A stretch of DNA of 64,000 nucleotides from Rhytidiadelphus loreus (GCA_947034895.1 OX344762.1:32778760-32842759); one strand, 5' to 3'; counted from the stretch's first letter, positions 23,688-34,681 are shown. The notes: generated by a model not told the origin, from the sequence alone. Numbers and translations: made by a program.

Positions 23688-24247
23688 GAGCATCTCTTGT
23701 AGACTTCTTGGTTTGAGTCCGCCATATGGATGGGTGGTGGACTTTTTAAGTTGGCAAGGCTAGAAAATCTCTTGCGGCCTAGAGTAAGAGGGTTGGCAAA
23801 GAACTTCTTTAAAGATAGCTAGCAGATGACTCCAAGCCGCAAAGGTTGACCCAAAACCACCGTAGAAAGCTCCAACCTTCACATGTTGTTACAATGACAG
23901 GGAGCTTCTCACACAGCTTTCTTTCATATGCATTGTCCTCTAAAATCCTATTTTGTGAATGTTGATCATTGTAACATGCCATGGACCTAAATCAATGGAG
24001 GCAAATGATGGAAACACAGTTGCAAGCTGCTTGCAAGGATGATGAACAAGAAGATGCAATCTATCGCCTTATTGTGGATCAATTGCAACAAAATATTGAG
24101 GACGATGTTGAAGTTGTGAGAGGGAAGCATGAAGGTTCTAGGGAGGAGAGATCGGCCAATGTGATGTGCAATTGGACACAAGGGCATAATTAGATTTTTC
24201 AAGACTATTTTGCACAGGAGCCGGTGTCTTGGAGGGATCACTCATTG
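23688..24247 (+). pseudogene. Decayed PIF/Harbinger element with N-terminal transposase fragment
   Basis: Immediately after the TTA that closes the adjacent MITE, a second GAGCATCTC terminus begins. An ATG at 23981 opens a 70-codon frame ending at a TAG (24191-24193). The same frame then reads on as IFQDYFAQEPVSWRDHS. The motif order GH, then DYFA, then PV matches the N-terminal part of plant PIF/Harbinger (DDE_4-type) transposases. Everything after about 24250 is AT-rich noncoding, so the catalytic core is missing. The call rests on a short motif and the shared terminus. Confidence 0.55.
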
Positions 24248-24553
24248 TAGTTTAAGGTATACACTTGAATTAAGAGGGTATTTGATGTGGGGCTATTTAC
24301 CTTAATTATTGCATTTAAGATGATTGTATTTTTATATAAAAAGCTAAAAAAGGCAAATTTCTAATATTCTATAGTTTCTATAGATTCATTCATGTAAGTT
24401 TTTAAGTGTGGCTATCTTACATATAAAATTTAAGTGACCAATTTTCTCCCACCCCCATCCTTTTTCACAAATTTTCTCTTCTATCTACTACATCTATATA
24501 TGGAGTATACATTGTAAAACCAACAATAATGAATTGAATTCAAGTAACAATTT
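24248..24553. other. AT-rich noncoding spacer
   Basis: No gene or clear repeat terminus is seen between the decayed Harbinger fragment and the next TTAA-flanked element. Confidence 0.5.
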
Positions 24554-24557
24554 TTAA

Positions 24558-25417
24558 CCTCTAAAGGCTAATTGTCCATTGAATGAACAATTAAAACTCT
24601 GGGTAGGTCCCTATGAAGTCAATTTTTGGTCAAATGTTCATAAAATTTTGACACAAGATGTGAATATGTATCCTCTTAGTGGAAATATAATTTTTTTCCA
24701 CCCTAAATTTTTTTGGCAGCCCTTGCAATTTGGGCATCTTTAGGGTGTCTTTTGCAAAAACTCTAATCAACTATTGAAATTTGGCATTTATGTTACTAAT
24801 AAAATATGGCATACAATTATCAAAAATAATTTAGTTCTCAAATTACATTCTTAGAGGAGTTAAACTTTATTAGCTATGTTAGGGTGGCTTCAAGAAAAAA
24901 TATTTTTCTTCTAACCTCAAGCCCTATTATCTTACAATATGTGAAGCCAAAGTTCTTGAAATTTTTCCCAAATATTCTAAATGTTTGTCTCTAATTTTTA
25001 ATCATCTGGATTTCAAATTAAAAAAATATCTCAATGCATAAGAAATCATCAAAAAAAGACTAGTGTATTGCCAATGCATTTAACCTCTTTGCATTGTAGG
25101 TTGATTTAGATTTTTCATGAGTGAATCTAACATCATATATTTATGAATAGTCAAAATCCTCATTTTTGAATAAACCAAAATTTATTGATCCTAGTTTGCA
25201 AGAATGAAAATAAAGATTTTTATCCTCACTTCAAACATTATAATCTTTAAATCCACATGGTCAAATGGGCTGAAATTGTTTCCACACATTGTTATAACTA
25301 TATAACACACTTTTATATAGTTGGATTTTTTTTTAATAATTTTTATTTTAGACAATGCATCAAAAATTGGCAATTTTGGATTTTTCCTCTTTCAAAACAC
25401 CCTCTTGTCTTTAGGGG
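24558..25417. mobile_element. TTAA-flanked terminal-inverted-repeat element, copy 3
   Basis: Exact TTAA occurs at 24554-24557 and 25418-25421. The left terminus is CCTCTAAAGG and the right is CTTTAGGGG, so the ends are inverted repeats with one or two mismatches. It is 860 bp long and noncoding. Around 25235 it carries ACATTATAATCTTTAAATCC, the same internal block as copies 1 and 4. Confidence 0.6.
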
Positions 25418-25421
25418 TTAA

Positions 25422-28135
25422 TAACATTGAACACTTTAGAATTCCTAATGAAACTATTCCATGAAAATCTCATTTAATATGAGTGTGATTAACACATATG
25501 GCTTCAAAGATTAGAGTTAAATAAACTATAAATTCTATCCTCATATTGTACAATTTTTAGTTTGTTGAATCCATTAAGGTAAACCTCCCTATTCATACAA
25601 TGTGACCATTTTTTCCACTTTTAGTTGATGGCTTACATTTACATTATATTTTTTTATATATAAACTACAAGTACCATGGCACAATTTTTGTCGACCACCT
25701 TTCATTGTAGATTTTCTTGAATATGTCTATTTTATCATCCATATGAAATTATTTGTTGACATCTATACTCATCATACTATAAAAAATTTGCATGGCTTCT
25801 ATTTGTCAAGGTTAACTTATTAATAAAAATTCCTACTATATGATGTTTTTACATACCATAATTTATGTATATTAGAATGTGTAGCATTTCATGAACCTTA
25901 TAGTAGTTCTATAAATTATACAAAATTTGTCCCCTTTGAATTAAATGAACCCTATCTTTTAACTCATGTAGTTTTCTAAAAACCAGGGTTAACATGCACT
26001 AAGTGGATTGCAAATGTTTTTAAGAGCTATAGTGAGGAATAAGCACTAGTAGAAAATCTGAATTTTTTGTTGTTTTGGTCGCGTTGATTTGGATCATTTT
26101 TTTGCTAATTTTGATAGAAATTTGTTGTTCCAGTTAAATTTCTGTCAAAATTGGCAAAAAACTTATCCAAATCAATGTGACCAAAACAAAAGAAATCTCA
26201 AATTTTCTACTAGTGAAGCATTTATTACACCTACCAAGAGGACAAAATAAGGCGTGATTTTATTGCTTATGCTACCTATATACCACATGTGGATGAAAGC
26301 ATGCCCTTGCAAGAAGACTTTTGTCTTTTTAGCAATGAAATGAATTCTAATCCTACTACAAGAGTCAACAAAACAATTATAGGTAATTGTATTCCTAAGC
26401 TTTTTCTAATAAAAAAAAGAGCATGAATTTATACTTATTCTCAATGAAGCAAATTGTTTTTTCAAAATCTAACCAGCCTATAGATGTTTAAAGAGCTTGT
26501 TTATTAGTGTGCATAGTAGTTTTGAGTGTGAAATTGTATAGGAGTTGTAAAATTATAACCAAATAAATGTACATATCCTATTTTTAGCATGTTTTTTTTC
26601 CTACAATGTTTCAAAAATTTGCATATAAGAATTTTTTGGAATTGGAGGTGACTCGTGAACAACTTAAAATTGTGTTAGCACACTAAAATCCACTTCTAAA
26701 AATTGTAAATTCAAATGAATAACTATCAAACTCATTCATTAAATGTTTTTTTCCTACTTTAGAAGGTTGTGAATTTCCAATCTGGGAACCAGTCGAAACT
26801 GGCCAAAACTATAATTTGCAAGCTACGTTGACATGGCACAACGACTGCCACGTCACTTTCAAATAAATAAATAAATTTAAACTTTTTTATTCATTTTAAG
26901 AATTTTTAAATTTTTAAATTTTTCATTTTTCATTTTTTTTTTGACATCAGTGTTTGATGAGGCTTGGAAGAATGGAGCTAGAAATAGGCATGAAATGGCC
27001 CTCCAACCCTTCCAGATCTCATCTAATGACACAATCCTCCTAGCAATTGTTGAAACACAAGTTTTCTTTATAAGTAGAAATTGTAAATAACTCCAAATCA
27101 ACGCTTGCATGTTTAAATTTTCATTTGTGAAAATCATAAAAACACTCAAGGAGACCATTTTTAAAGCTAATGGATAAAGTGCAATTTTTTAGATCTCAAA
27201 TCAAGTAAAATTTGCAAGCTTTACTCTTCCAATAATGGTACATATATGCCTTTGAGGAATCTTCTCAAACATCAAATTTTTTTTTCTTAGAAAAAAACAA
27301 AAGCTTCCAATAGTTAACCTTCAATACTACTTGTAAAAAGAAATTAGAATGGTCAAAGGAATTTAATTGCCCAGACAAATGAGCTAAAATTTTGGAACAA
27401 ATATACATAGTCGCTTACACAATTAGGGTTTAAAGTATGCTAAAAATCTAAAAAGTTGTTGTTTCTTGAACAATGTGAACTTTAGAGGGATGTGGCTCCA
27501 TCAACAAGGTAGTCAACAAAAACGATTAGATTGGGGATATTCGGGTGCATTATTGGGTTTCCATAGTTTCCTTAAAAGTCATTCATTAGACACTTTTAGT
27601 TTTCCATGTCCTTCCAAGTTGAAAGAATAAAACCAAAATTCTTCTTTTTCATGGAACAAAATTCCATGTTGTAAAAACTTTAAAGTAAAAAATGAATTAC
27701 TAAATTTTTTTAGAGTCGGAATTGCTTTTGCTAAGTTTCATAATGCTTTCATGTCTATGTAAGTAGAGAGAAACTATATACATTCTAAAAATAGCTTTGT
27801 CTTGTAATAAAAATAAAAGAACCCAAAAAGGTCAAGTTCCATTGTAAAAAATAGTTTTTCAAAAGTTAAAAACCTAGCTTTCCTACTTCAACAATCCTCT
27901 TAAAATTTGATTTCCCAAAATTTGTTATTCTTTTACAACTACTACACATTCTATGTAGAATTCCAATTTTCTTTTGTCATTTAAGGTAGGGACCGACTCT
28001 ACAAAGTATCACTTTTTTTTGTCAAACTATAGTTACTATTATTAGAATAATTGAATTTGTAAATTTTTTTGTTGGTAATTGAAATAGGATCTCAACACAC
28101 AAAAAAATATTTCACTTGGATATTCTTTACAAAAG
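25422..28135. other. AT-rich noncoding DNA
   Basis: AT-rich DNA with a small CACTA-type MITE inside (26044-26215). I looked for copia-like reverse transcriptase or integrase fragments around 25.7-26.5 kb and found nothing convincing. The segment near 27560 resembles one near 19380. Confidence 0.5.
26044..26215. mobile_element. 172-bp CACTA-type MITE
   Basis: Starts CACTAGTAGAAAATCTGA and ends AATTTTCTACTAGTG, a terminal inverted repeat of at least 14 bp. It is flanked by AAG at 26041-26043 and 26216-26218, the 3-bp duplication expected for CACTA elements. The interior is also largely self-complementary, so transcripts could fold into a long hairpin. Noncoding. Confidence 0.88.
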
Positions 28136-28137
28136 TA

Positions 28138-28757
28138 ACTCTCTCTATCCCAAAATGATCTTTTTGTTAGATGAAATGTTCCAAATTAAGGTTGAAAATA
28201 ACTTTAAAAAAAATTATTTCACATAGTAAATAGAGTTCAATACTAGAGCACTCCTATCATCCTAGAAATTTTGAATTTTGGAGCCCTTTCCAAAGTGCAA
28301 TTTTTGAGTACTAAAAAGTAGATTTTTTAAGGTTTTTTCAATAATCATCAGTGGCACTAAATTGTTGATTGTGAAGTTGTCATTTTGTGGGCAATTAGTA
28401 TAGACCCAAGACCATGTGTGGACCTTTGTTCCACCTCCTAGAGCTTCATCTCCTTTAATTGGGCAATATTCTAAAAGTTGCAAAAAATAAGAATGAACAG
28501 TATTGATCGACCCCTTTAGTCATTTTGTTTGTATTTCAATTGATGATTGCATTGATCGACCCCTTTAGTCATTTTGTTTGTATTTCAATTGATGATTGCA
28601 TGGACAGAGGAGGAACTACTACACAGAGTTGTTTTGCTACTCCTAGGTAGCAATTGAAAGCTAAAGTTGACCAATTCATATCACAAAATGCAACACGAAG
28701 ATCATTTTGGGACAAAAAGTGAAGGTCAACCAGAAAATCATTTAGAGATGGAGGGAG
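28138..28757. mobile_element. Stowaway-like element of about 620 bp
   Basis: The left end reads TA then CTCTCTCTATCCCAAAATGA. The right end reads ATTTAGAGATGGAGGGAG then TA. These are imperfect inverted repeats of the CTCCCTCC type seen in plant Stowaway/mariner MITEs, with the expected TA target. The element is long for a Stowaway MITE, partly because of a 49-bp internal tandem duplication. Noncoding. Confidence 0.5.
28505..28602. repeat. Two-copy 49-bp tandem duplication
   Basis: The block starting GATCGACCCCTTTAGTC at 28505 repeats identically from 28554. The lack of divergence points to a recent slippage or duplication event inside the Stowaway-like element. Confidence 0.9.
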
Positions 28758-28898
28758 TATAAAAGAGTCAAAGCTATTTTTTGGTAGAAATTCTAAAATG
28801 GTTTCTTGAATGGAGATAGATATTGAGGAACTAGATGTACAGCGAGTGAAGATGATGGCTTTTAGTTCAGTGGTTCATTTGGTAGTCCCCCTACCTTA

Positions 28899-29161
28899 GA
28901 GCATCCCCACCAGGGAGTTCTGTATCCCTAAAAATTTAGGGACAGGACCTCAGATGGGAATGGGGATACAGAAGCTTGCGCGCACCGGTCTTGAAACAAG
29001 AGCTCTACCCCAAATTTATAGAGAACTCGGTAAAAGTTGGGCCCAATTCCCTATATTGGAGCTCATATAGAGAACTCGCGAGGTCTCATCCCTATAAAGT
29101 CAAGGTTGACTAGATTGAGGTCCCAAGTTTAGGGAAAGAGAACTCCCTGGTGGGGATGCTC
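28899..29161. mobile_element. Tourist-like (PIF/Harbinger) MITE, copy 2
   Basis: A 263-bp element with near-perfect terminal inverted repeats (GAGCATCCCCACCAGGGAGT and its complement) and TTA at 28896-28898 and 29162-29164. Same family as the copy at 23480-23684 but with a longer middle and better-preserved ends, suggesting a younger insertion. It sits about 850 bp upstream of the ARFRP1-like start codon. Confidence 0.9.
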
Positions 29162-29164
29162 TTA

Positions 29165-30012
29165 TGCAAGGTTTGCCGACTCTCGGTACATCGGGACGTC
29201 CGCCCAATTCGAAATTAACGAGGTCCGCAATCGGGGGGCGGAACAGTCGTCATGGCAAAGTGCAGGTTCTGTATGGAACGGTCGTCCCTCACGCGATGCT
29301 CACCATGGGCGGAACCACTGCACCCCACAGGCCTGCCAGTACTCTTGACAAGGCGAATAGGAAGGCCTAGTGCTCCGGTTGGGGCTCCCCAGTCCCCACT
29401 TGTTCGCTACCGTCAGCACTGGTTCCGTCATCGCAGGCGGCTTTCAGCTCTCTGCTGCCGTGCGGGCGTGGAAGAGATCTCACCTTTCGTGCTACGCTTG
29501 GAGGCAAATTCGGCTGCAGTTGGAGTTCGCTGCAATTCCGTCGGGGTCAAACTTCTCCGATCCCGGTCTGGAATCGCCTCGGTCGGGGCGAGTACACAAT
29601 CAAGCGCAGGGGAGGAGGATCGATCCACTGACTTGATTGTTGCGCCAGCTCTGGCTCGTAAGTGTGGTCATGTGGGCGTAGTGGGCGCTTTTGGATATAC
29701 CCTAGGGCTGGAGTAGCAGAGCCACGAGATTTCTCTTTGGTTTTATTTTTTTACTGTCCCGGGAGGGTTTTTGAAGAGGAGGGCTTGGAGACGGAGGAGT
29801 GTATGGGTTCGAGAAGGTGGTGTTCCTGGAGGGACACATGAATCCTGTGTGGTGGGGTGACTCGTGCCGGGGTAGATCGTCATGAGTCTCTGTCGTGAAC
29901 CCTACCTCCTGCGCCATTTGCTGGGGATTGGGGCTTTCCAGGGCTTCGGCGAGGGGGAACTTGTTGGGTGCGACTGACTGGAGCGTGGGGAGCGCGGGAG
30001 AGGTCGGGCGGG
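29165..30012 (+). promoter_or_regulatory. GC-rich upstream region of the ARFRP1-like gene
   Basis: This stretch is CpG-rich compared with the DNA on its left and leads into the small GTPase gene. It should contain the promoter and 5' untranslated region. Long frames on both strands here look like chance frames in GC-rich DNA, and none shows a recognisable domain. No TATA box is obvious. Confidence 0.45.
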
Positions 30013-30624
30013 ATGTTTTCGCTGCTGTATGGGCTGTGGAAATTCCTGTTCAGCAAAGCGGAGTTCCATGTGCTCATTCTGGGGATCGACAAGGCCGGGA
30101 AGACGACGCTGTTGGAGAAGCTGAAGACGCTGTACTCCGACGTGGAAGGGCTTCCGCCCGACCGAATCGTGCCCACGGTGGGTCTGAACATCGGCCGCGT
30201 GGAGGCGCACAAGGCGAAGCTGATCTTCTGGGATTTGGGCGGGCAATTAGGGCTTCGCGTGATTTGGGAGAAGTACTACGAGGAAGCGCACGCGGTGGTG
30301 TTCGTGGTGGATTCCGCGAGCCCGACGCGGTTCGAGGACACGAAATCCGCGCTGGACAAGGTGATCCGGCACCCGGATTTGCAAGGGGCTCCGGTGCTGG
30401 TTTTGGCGAACAAGCAGGATTTGCCGGAGTCGGTGAATGCGGAGGAGCTGTCGCGCTTCCTGGAGCTGAAGAAGCAGAAGAGCATCCAGTCGCGTGTTCA
30501 GGGCATTTCCGCTCACGAGGGTTCGGGTATTCAGGAAGGCGTGTTGTGGCTGGTGGAGGCGATGCGGAACAACAAGAGAACCGAGCAGCTGAAGCGCCAA
30601 GCCGAAGCGGCCGTGACGTTGTGA
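30013..30624 (+). CDS. ARFRP1: ARFRP1/Arl3-type ADP-ribosylation-factor-related small GTPase
   Basis: A 203-residue small GTPase read from an uninterrupted frame. Motifs in order are the P-loop GIDKAGKTT (24-32), switch I PTVG (54-57), WDLGGQ (73-78), NKQD (133-136) and ISA (165-167). The stretch from FWDLGGQ to the KYYEEAH helix and the hydrophobic N-terminus place it with ARFRP1 (yeast Arl3p), which acts at the trans-Golgi upstream of Arl1 and golgin recruitment. There is no glycine at position 2 (it starts Met-Phe), so N-myristoylation is not expected. Family members rely on N-terminal acetylation instead. An in-frame ATG 45 bases upstream would add 15 residues with no family counterpart, so 30013 is preferred. 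The lack of introns is worth noting, since plant relatives usually have several. Confidence 0.92.
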   Translation: MFSLLYGLWKFLFSKAEFHVLILGIDKAGKTTLLEKLKTLYSDVEGLPPDRIVPTVGLNIGRVEAHKAKLIFWDLGGQLGLRVIWEKYYEEAHAVVFVVDSASPTRFEDTKSALDKVIRHPDLQGAPVLVLANKQDLPESVNAEELSRFLELKKQKSIQSRVQGISAHEGSGIQEGVLWLVEAMRNNKRTEQLKRQAEAAVTL

Positions 30625-31616
30625 AGCCGCGGTCATGGATTTCTTTCCCTCAGAGAGCTCGATCGATCGCATGGCGTGGGAATCCTTCGCCTCATTCAGG
30701 TATTCGAATGTTTACATTCTCTTCGCTGAGTCGTCGAGCGTGTGGCATGGTTCTCCGGGAACGACTGCCACACATCGCAGTCCAGTTTGCTAGCCGAGCC
30801 TGCCCTTCGGTGTTGGAGACGCTAATTAGAAGGTTCATCTTCTTAGTCAGAATAGTTTTTCGGCTCTTCTAGTATTTCGAGCAAATTGGATGTCACGCGA
30901 GTAAGTAGGCACCTGCAGCTTGTGGTATGCACAGCAGTTATGGCAGGGGCGGGTTGAGTGGTCGTCAAAATAGGGTTTGCCAGGCAAGGATCGAGATTAT
31001 CTCTCTTATTCTTTGTGGTTAGGACCCGTTGAATCCCTTGTAGCTCTGTTTAATCTCTAAATCCAGAGGTGGGCATCATCTGAAGATTCGCTAGCTGCAT
31101 CTTGGAATTTTTGTTTCTTGTTCCACAGAATCTGCTTTTTTTTCTTCCACGCTGGTTGAATTTGTTCGTAAAGTCAGTGTGCCTCTTTTTACTATTTTTT
31201 GGGGTATTTTCTGATTGCGGTTGGATGGAAGAAAACTTAGTCCTAGGCTGAGATAGTCGGTATCCCTGTTAGATTAATTATGAGTCTGCTTACGTTCTGT
31301 ATCTGCTCTCCTGGTCTGTGTAATGTTTCTAATTCTGGGAAAGTTGAGCTCAGAAGAGACAGTAGTTTCCTTTCGCAAGGGTTCAATGGGCATTAGCATG
31401 TCTTCTCCATCTTCCAAGTCCAGTTGTTTATTGCTCAGACTCTACGTCCTTACGATACTGAGACTGGCGCTTCACGCTTCTGCTATTGTACGCTTTGTAC
31501 AATAGCAGAAGTATTTCTATTCTTTCTATTCTATTCTTTCTATTCTTTGTCCGTGGCTTAAGTATAACTCATTACAGTTGGAAGTGAACTTCTCGAGGTG
31601 TGTACTTTTACGTGCA
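30625..31616 (+). other. 3' flank of the ARFRP1-like gene
   Basis: Moderate GC content just after the stop, then AT-rich. Likely contains the 3' untranslated region. It includes a short perfect hairpin at 31477-31511 followed by TTCTA-type pyrimidine repeats. No other gene is seen. Confidence 0.4.
31477..31511. repeat. Perfect 15-bp hairpin with 5-base loop
   Basis: CTTCTGCTATTGTAC and its exact reverse complement flank GCTTT. A short TTCTA/TTCTT microsatellite follows directly. It may mark the end of the upstream transcript or be a short cruciform-forming repeat. No function can be assigned. Confidence 0.75.
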
Positions 31617-31620
31617 TTAA

Positions 31621-32571
31621 CCCCTGAAGGCCCAAGGGGCTCAAAAGTGGCCTCACATAGTTTTAGTCCAGTTCAAAGTAATGTAACTTTTGCATCTAAT
31701 GTCCAAAATTCAATCAAACTTTGTTGGAGAAGTTGTGCATATTTTTCTAGTTTATGTATTAAAATTTTCAGATCAATCCAAGATGTATTAGTTTCTTGAA
31801 ATCCAATCGAAGTTTACATGTATAATTTGAGTTCACAAAACTGCACTTGATGGTTGCAACTTTGAGGGTTTGTATCTCCTTCATACAATGATTTTTTCAA
31901 TAAAATTTGTTGTATTATGTTCCCCTTTGAAGTCTAGTTCTTGAAGTAATATTTGCATATCAATATAGGTTGTTTTGAATGTTTGGGAGCAATTCAAAGT
32001 TCAAAACCCTAATAGTTTTTCATTATAGTGAACTTTGGTGGCCTATTTCTTCTTCGTACAATGCCCGTTTTCAATATAGAAAATTGGATAAGTTGCACAT
32101 ACTGGTCTAGTCTATGTCAATAAAATTTCATATCAATTTAAGAAATAATGAGTGATTGAGAGGCATTTTAGTAGGAGGTTCAACCTTGAATGTAATTTTT
32201 GGCAACTTTTCTCGACATTTCAAAGTCATTTTGTAGACACAATGAGTCAATTGAATGATATTTTCTTTCACAAATGTATTTGTATGTTGATATTCAAGCA
32301 CTTTGTAGTTTAAAGTTTTATCATTTGAGAAGGTTTAGAATTCAAATTTCACCTCCAAATGTGTTTTAAGAAAATTTGAGCATCCTTTTTCATCACTAAA
32401 ACATTATAATCTTTCAATCTGCACAACCAAATGACTTCAAATTTGATCCATGCCATTTACAACATGTACACTACAAGATTGTATGGTTCAGATTTGTATA
32501 ACTTAGTAACATTTAGATTTATAGCACTTCAAAAGCTATGATGTTTTTAAATCCATAAAGGCCTTGAGAGG
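31621..32571. mobile_element. TTAA-flanked terminal-inverted-repeat element, copy 4
   Basis: Exact TTAA at 31617-31620 and 32572-32575. The left end is CCCCTGAAGGCCC and the right end CCTTGAGAGG, inverted with two mismatches in ten. It is 951 bp long and noncoding. The internal block ACATTATAATCTTTCAATC near 32402 is shared with copies 1 and 3. Its right-hand 400 bp also matches, in reverse orientation, the partial copy at 33277-33649. Confidence 0.65.
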
Positions 32572-32575
32572 TTAA

Positions 32576-33272
32576 GTTAATGGCTACCTCGTTGGTTGGA
32601 ATGGGTTTTATGCAACCAACCACAGAATAGGGAGTAAATTTATGCAGAGGAGCCTATGCAATCGTTTCTTCTCACTTGACCTTATAGTGCAGTTGTGATT
32701 GATAATTTTGTTGAAGTAAACGTTAGACTGATATGTTTCTATCTGGTACGCAAAATCATAAGATAAAACTACACTGTTTGTTTCAATAGTCCGCGAGGGT
32801 TTTCAATAGTCTCCGAGGGTTTTGATTTGGCATTTTTCATTTTTCAGAATGGTTGAAGTCACGGCGTCTGCAATTGTACATAATAGAACCCCAATGAGCC
32901 TCTGCTTTTGCATTACTGGACATAGCCTCAATGTCAGATGGTTGGATCTTTGGATCTTGATCAACCATGCTCAAAGCAAGGGTCTAAAATGAAGTAGCCT
33001 TATGTTATGGAAAAGAACATGTCCCTCCTTATTCAATGAGAAATTGTTATCTGTCCCAAAATGTGGCCATCGAGGTTATGTGAGGCTTTCTCAACCACTT
33101 GGCATTGTTGCCCCAGTACATGTAGAATATTAAATGGACTTGAAAGAAAGGAACTTTTTAGAAGGCTCATTAATTGCTCTTGCTTGCCTGTAGATGTCAA
33201 TTTCTTGTTTGTTTTGCAAGGGTTGTATTGTAATTTGGAGAGAAAAGAGTCCGGAGTGCAAAGCTGCAAAGT
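32576..33272. other. Noncoding spacer between TTAA-family copies
   Basis: AT-rich DNA with only short frames that mirror one another on the two strands. A near-duplicate phrase (TTTTCAATAGTC...GAGGG) occurs twice near 32790-32820. No gene is seen. Confidence 0.45.
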
Positions 33273-33276
33273 TTAA

Positions 33277-33649
33277 CCCCTAAAAGTCCAAGGCCTTTCT
33301 GGATTCAAAAATATCATTGCTTTTGAAGTGTTATAGATCTAAATGTCACTAAGGTATAGAAATCTCAACATGGTGTAGATGATGTGAAACAAATTTGGAG
33401 TTATTTGGCTACAGATGGATTGCAAGATTATAATTTTCCTAACAACATATTTGGAGGTGAAATTTGATTCTTAAACCTACTCAAATGAAAAAACTTAAAA
33501 CTATAAAGTGATTTGAAATCAACATACAAATACATTATTGAAAGAAAATATTATTCAATTGACTTTGCTTCTGCAAAATGGCTTTGAAATGTCAAAAATA
33601 TCAAAAAATGTTACAAAAAATACATTTTAGGTTGAAGTCTTCAATTACA
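33277..33649. mobile_element. TTAA-family element, truncated copy 5
   Basis: Begins TTAA then CCCCTAAAAGTCCAAGG and matches the reverse complement of copy 4 for nearly 400 bp. Its other end is missing because a CACTAGTAGAAAA terminus begins at 33650. Together with copy 4 it forms a large inverted pair about 0.7 kb apart. Confidence 0.6.
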
Positions 33650-34681
33650 CACTAGTAGAAAATGATGTCCAAATCAACAAAAAATCATCAATTTTTTGTT
33701 AATGTGGGTACTGTATCGACCATTTTCACAATTTTTTGTTGATTTGGCACAAAGTAACAAAATGGTTAAATTTTTTTGTTACTTTTGGTAGTACAACGTC
33801 CAAATCAACAAAACTATAAACATTTTTTTGTTCATTTTCACAATTTTTTGTTGATTTGGCACAAGGTAACAAAATGGTTAAATTTTTTTGTTACTTTTGG
33901 TAGTACAACGTCCAAATCAACAAAACAATCAACACTTTTTTGTTTATTTACACTTATAAGAGTTTTAAATAAGTTTATGTCATTAGGGTAAAGTTTTAAA
34001 TTCCTAAGGTTCAATTCTAACTAGAATTTTAATTTAATTTAACACTTTATTACTCACAATGCAATTCTGTGTTTTTTGAACTCAGCAGACTTTGATGACC
34101 GTTTGGGCATAGTAAAATATGTTTTCTGAAGAAACTTTGAACCAATAAAAGTTAGAAAATCAAGTTAACTTTCACCTCCAAAAATCCATTTGAAATTTGA
34201 AGTCTCCAATCAAAAGTTATAAACAAAATTCAGAGCAGGGTTGAAATGGACCTTTTTGTTGACATTTTTAAACACCCGCTCTGAATTTTGTCTAGAAATT
34301 TTTGATTGGAGACTTCAAATGTCAAATGGATTTTTGGAGGTGAAAGTTAGCTTGATTTTCTAACTTTTATTAGTTCAAAGTTTCTTTAGAAAACATATTT
34401 TACTATGCCCAAACGGTCATCAAAGTCTGCTGAGTTCAAAAAACACATAATTGCATTGTGAGTAATAAAGTGTTAAATTAAATTAAAATTCTAGTTAGAA
34501 TTGAACCTTAGGAATTTAAAACTTTACCCTAATGACATAAACTTATTTAAAACTCTTATAAGTGTAAATAAACAAAAAAGTGTTGATTGTTTTGTTGATT
34601 TGGACGTTGTACTACCAAAAGTAACAAAAAAATTTAACCATTTTGTTACCTTGTGCCAAATCAACAAAAAATTGTGAAAAT
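33650..34681. mobile_element. Large foldback CACTA-type element, right end missing
   Basis: Starts with CACTAGTAGAAAATGATG, the terminus of the 172-bp MITE at 26044. Two arms of about 405 bp, 33833-34241 and 34274-34681, are nearly perfect reverse complements around a short loop, so the unit is a giant hairpin. A direct repeat of about 110 bp precedes the left arm (33725-33835 resembles the start of the arm). The matching right terminus is absent: similarity stops at 34681. Noncoding. Confidence 0.75.

Noticed and set aside
25600..26500. Possible Ty1/copia retrotransposon remnant
   Set aside because: Phrases resembling integrase or reverse transcriptase could not be sustained in any frame. 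The segment is better described as AT-rich DNA with one CACTA-type MITE.
29252..29716. 154-residue plus-strand open frame upstream of the small GTPase
   Set aside because: GC-rich chance frame in the promoter region, with overlapping frames on both strands and no recognisable domain.
29895..30872. 325-residue plus-strand open frame
   Set aside because: It overlaps the ARFRP1-like gene in another frame. Its Gly/Ala/Arg composition is the usual shadow of a GC-rich gene, and it shows no motif.
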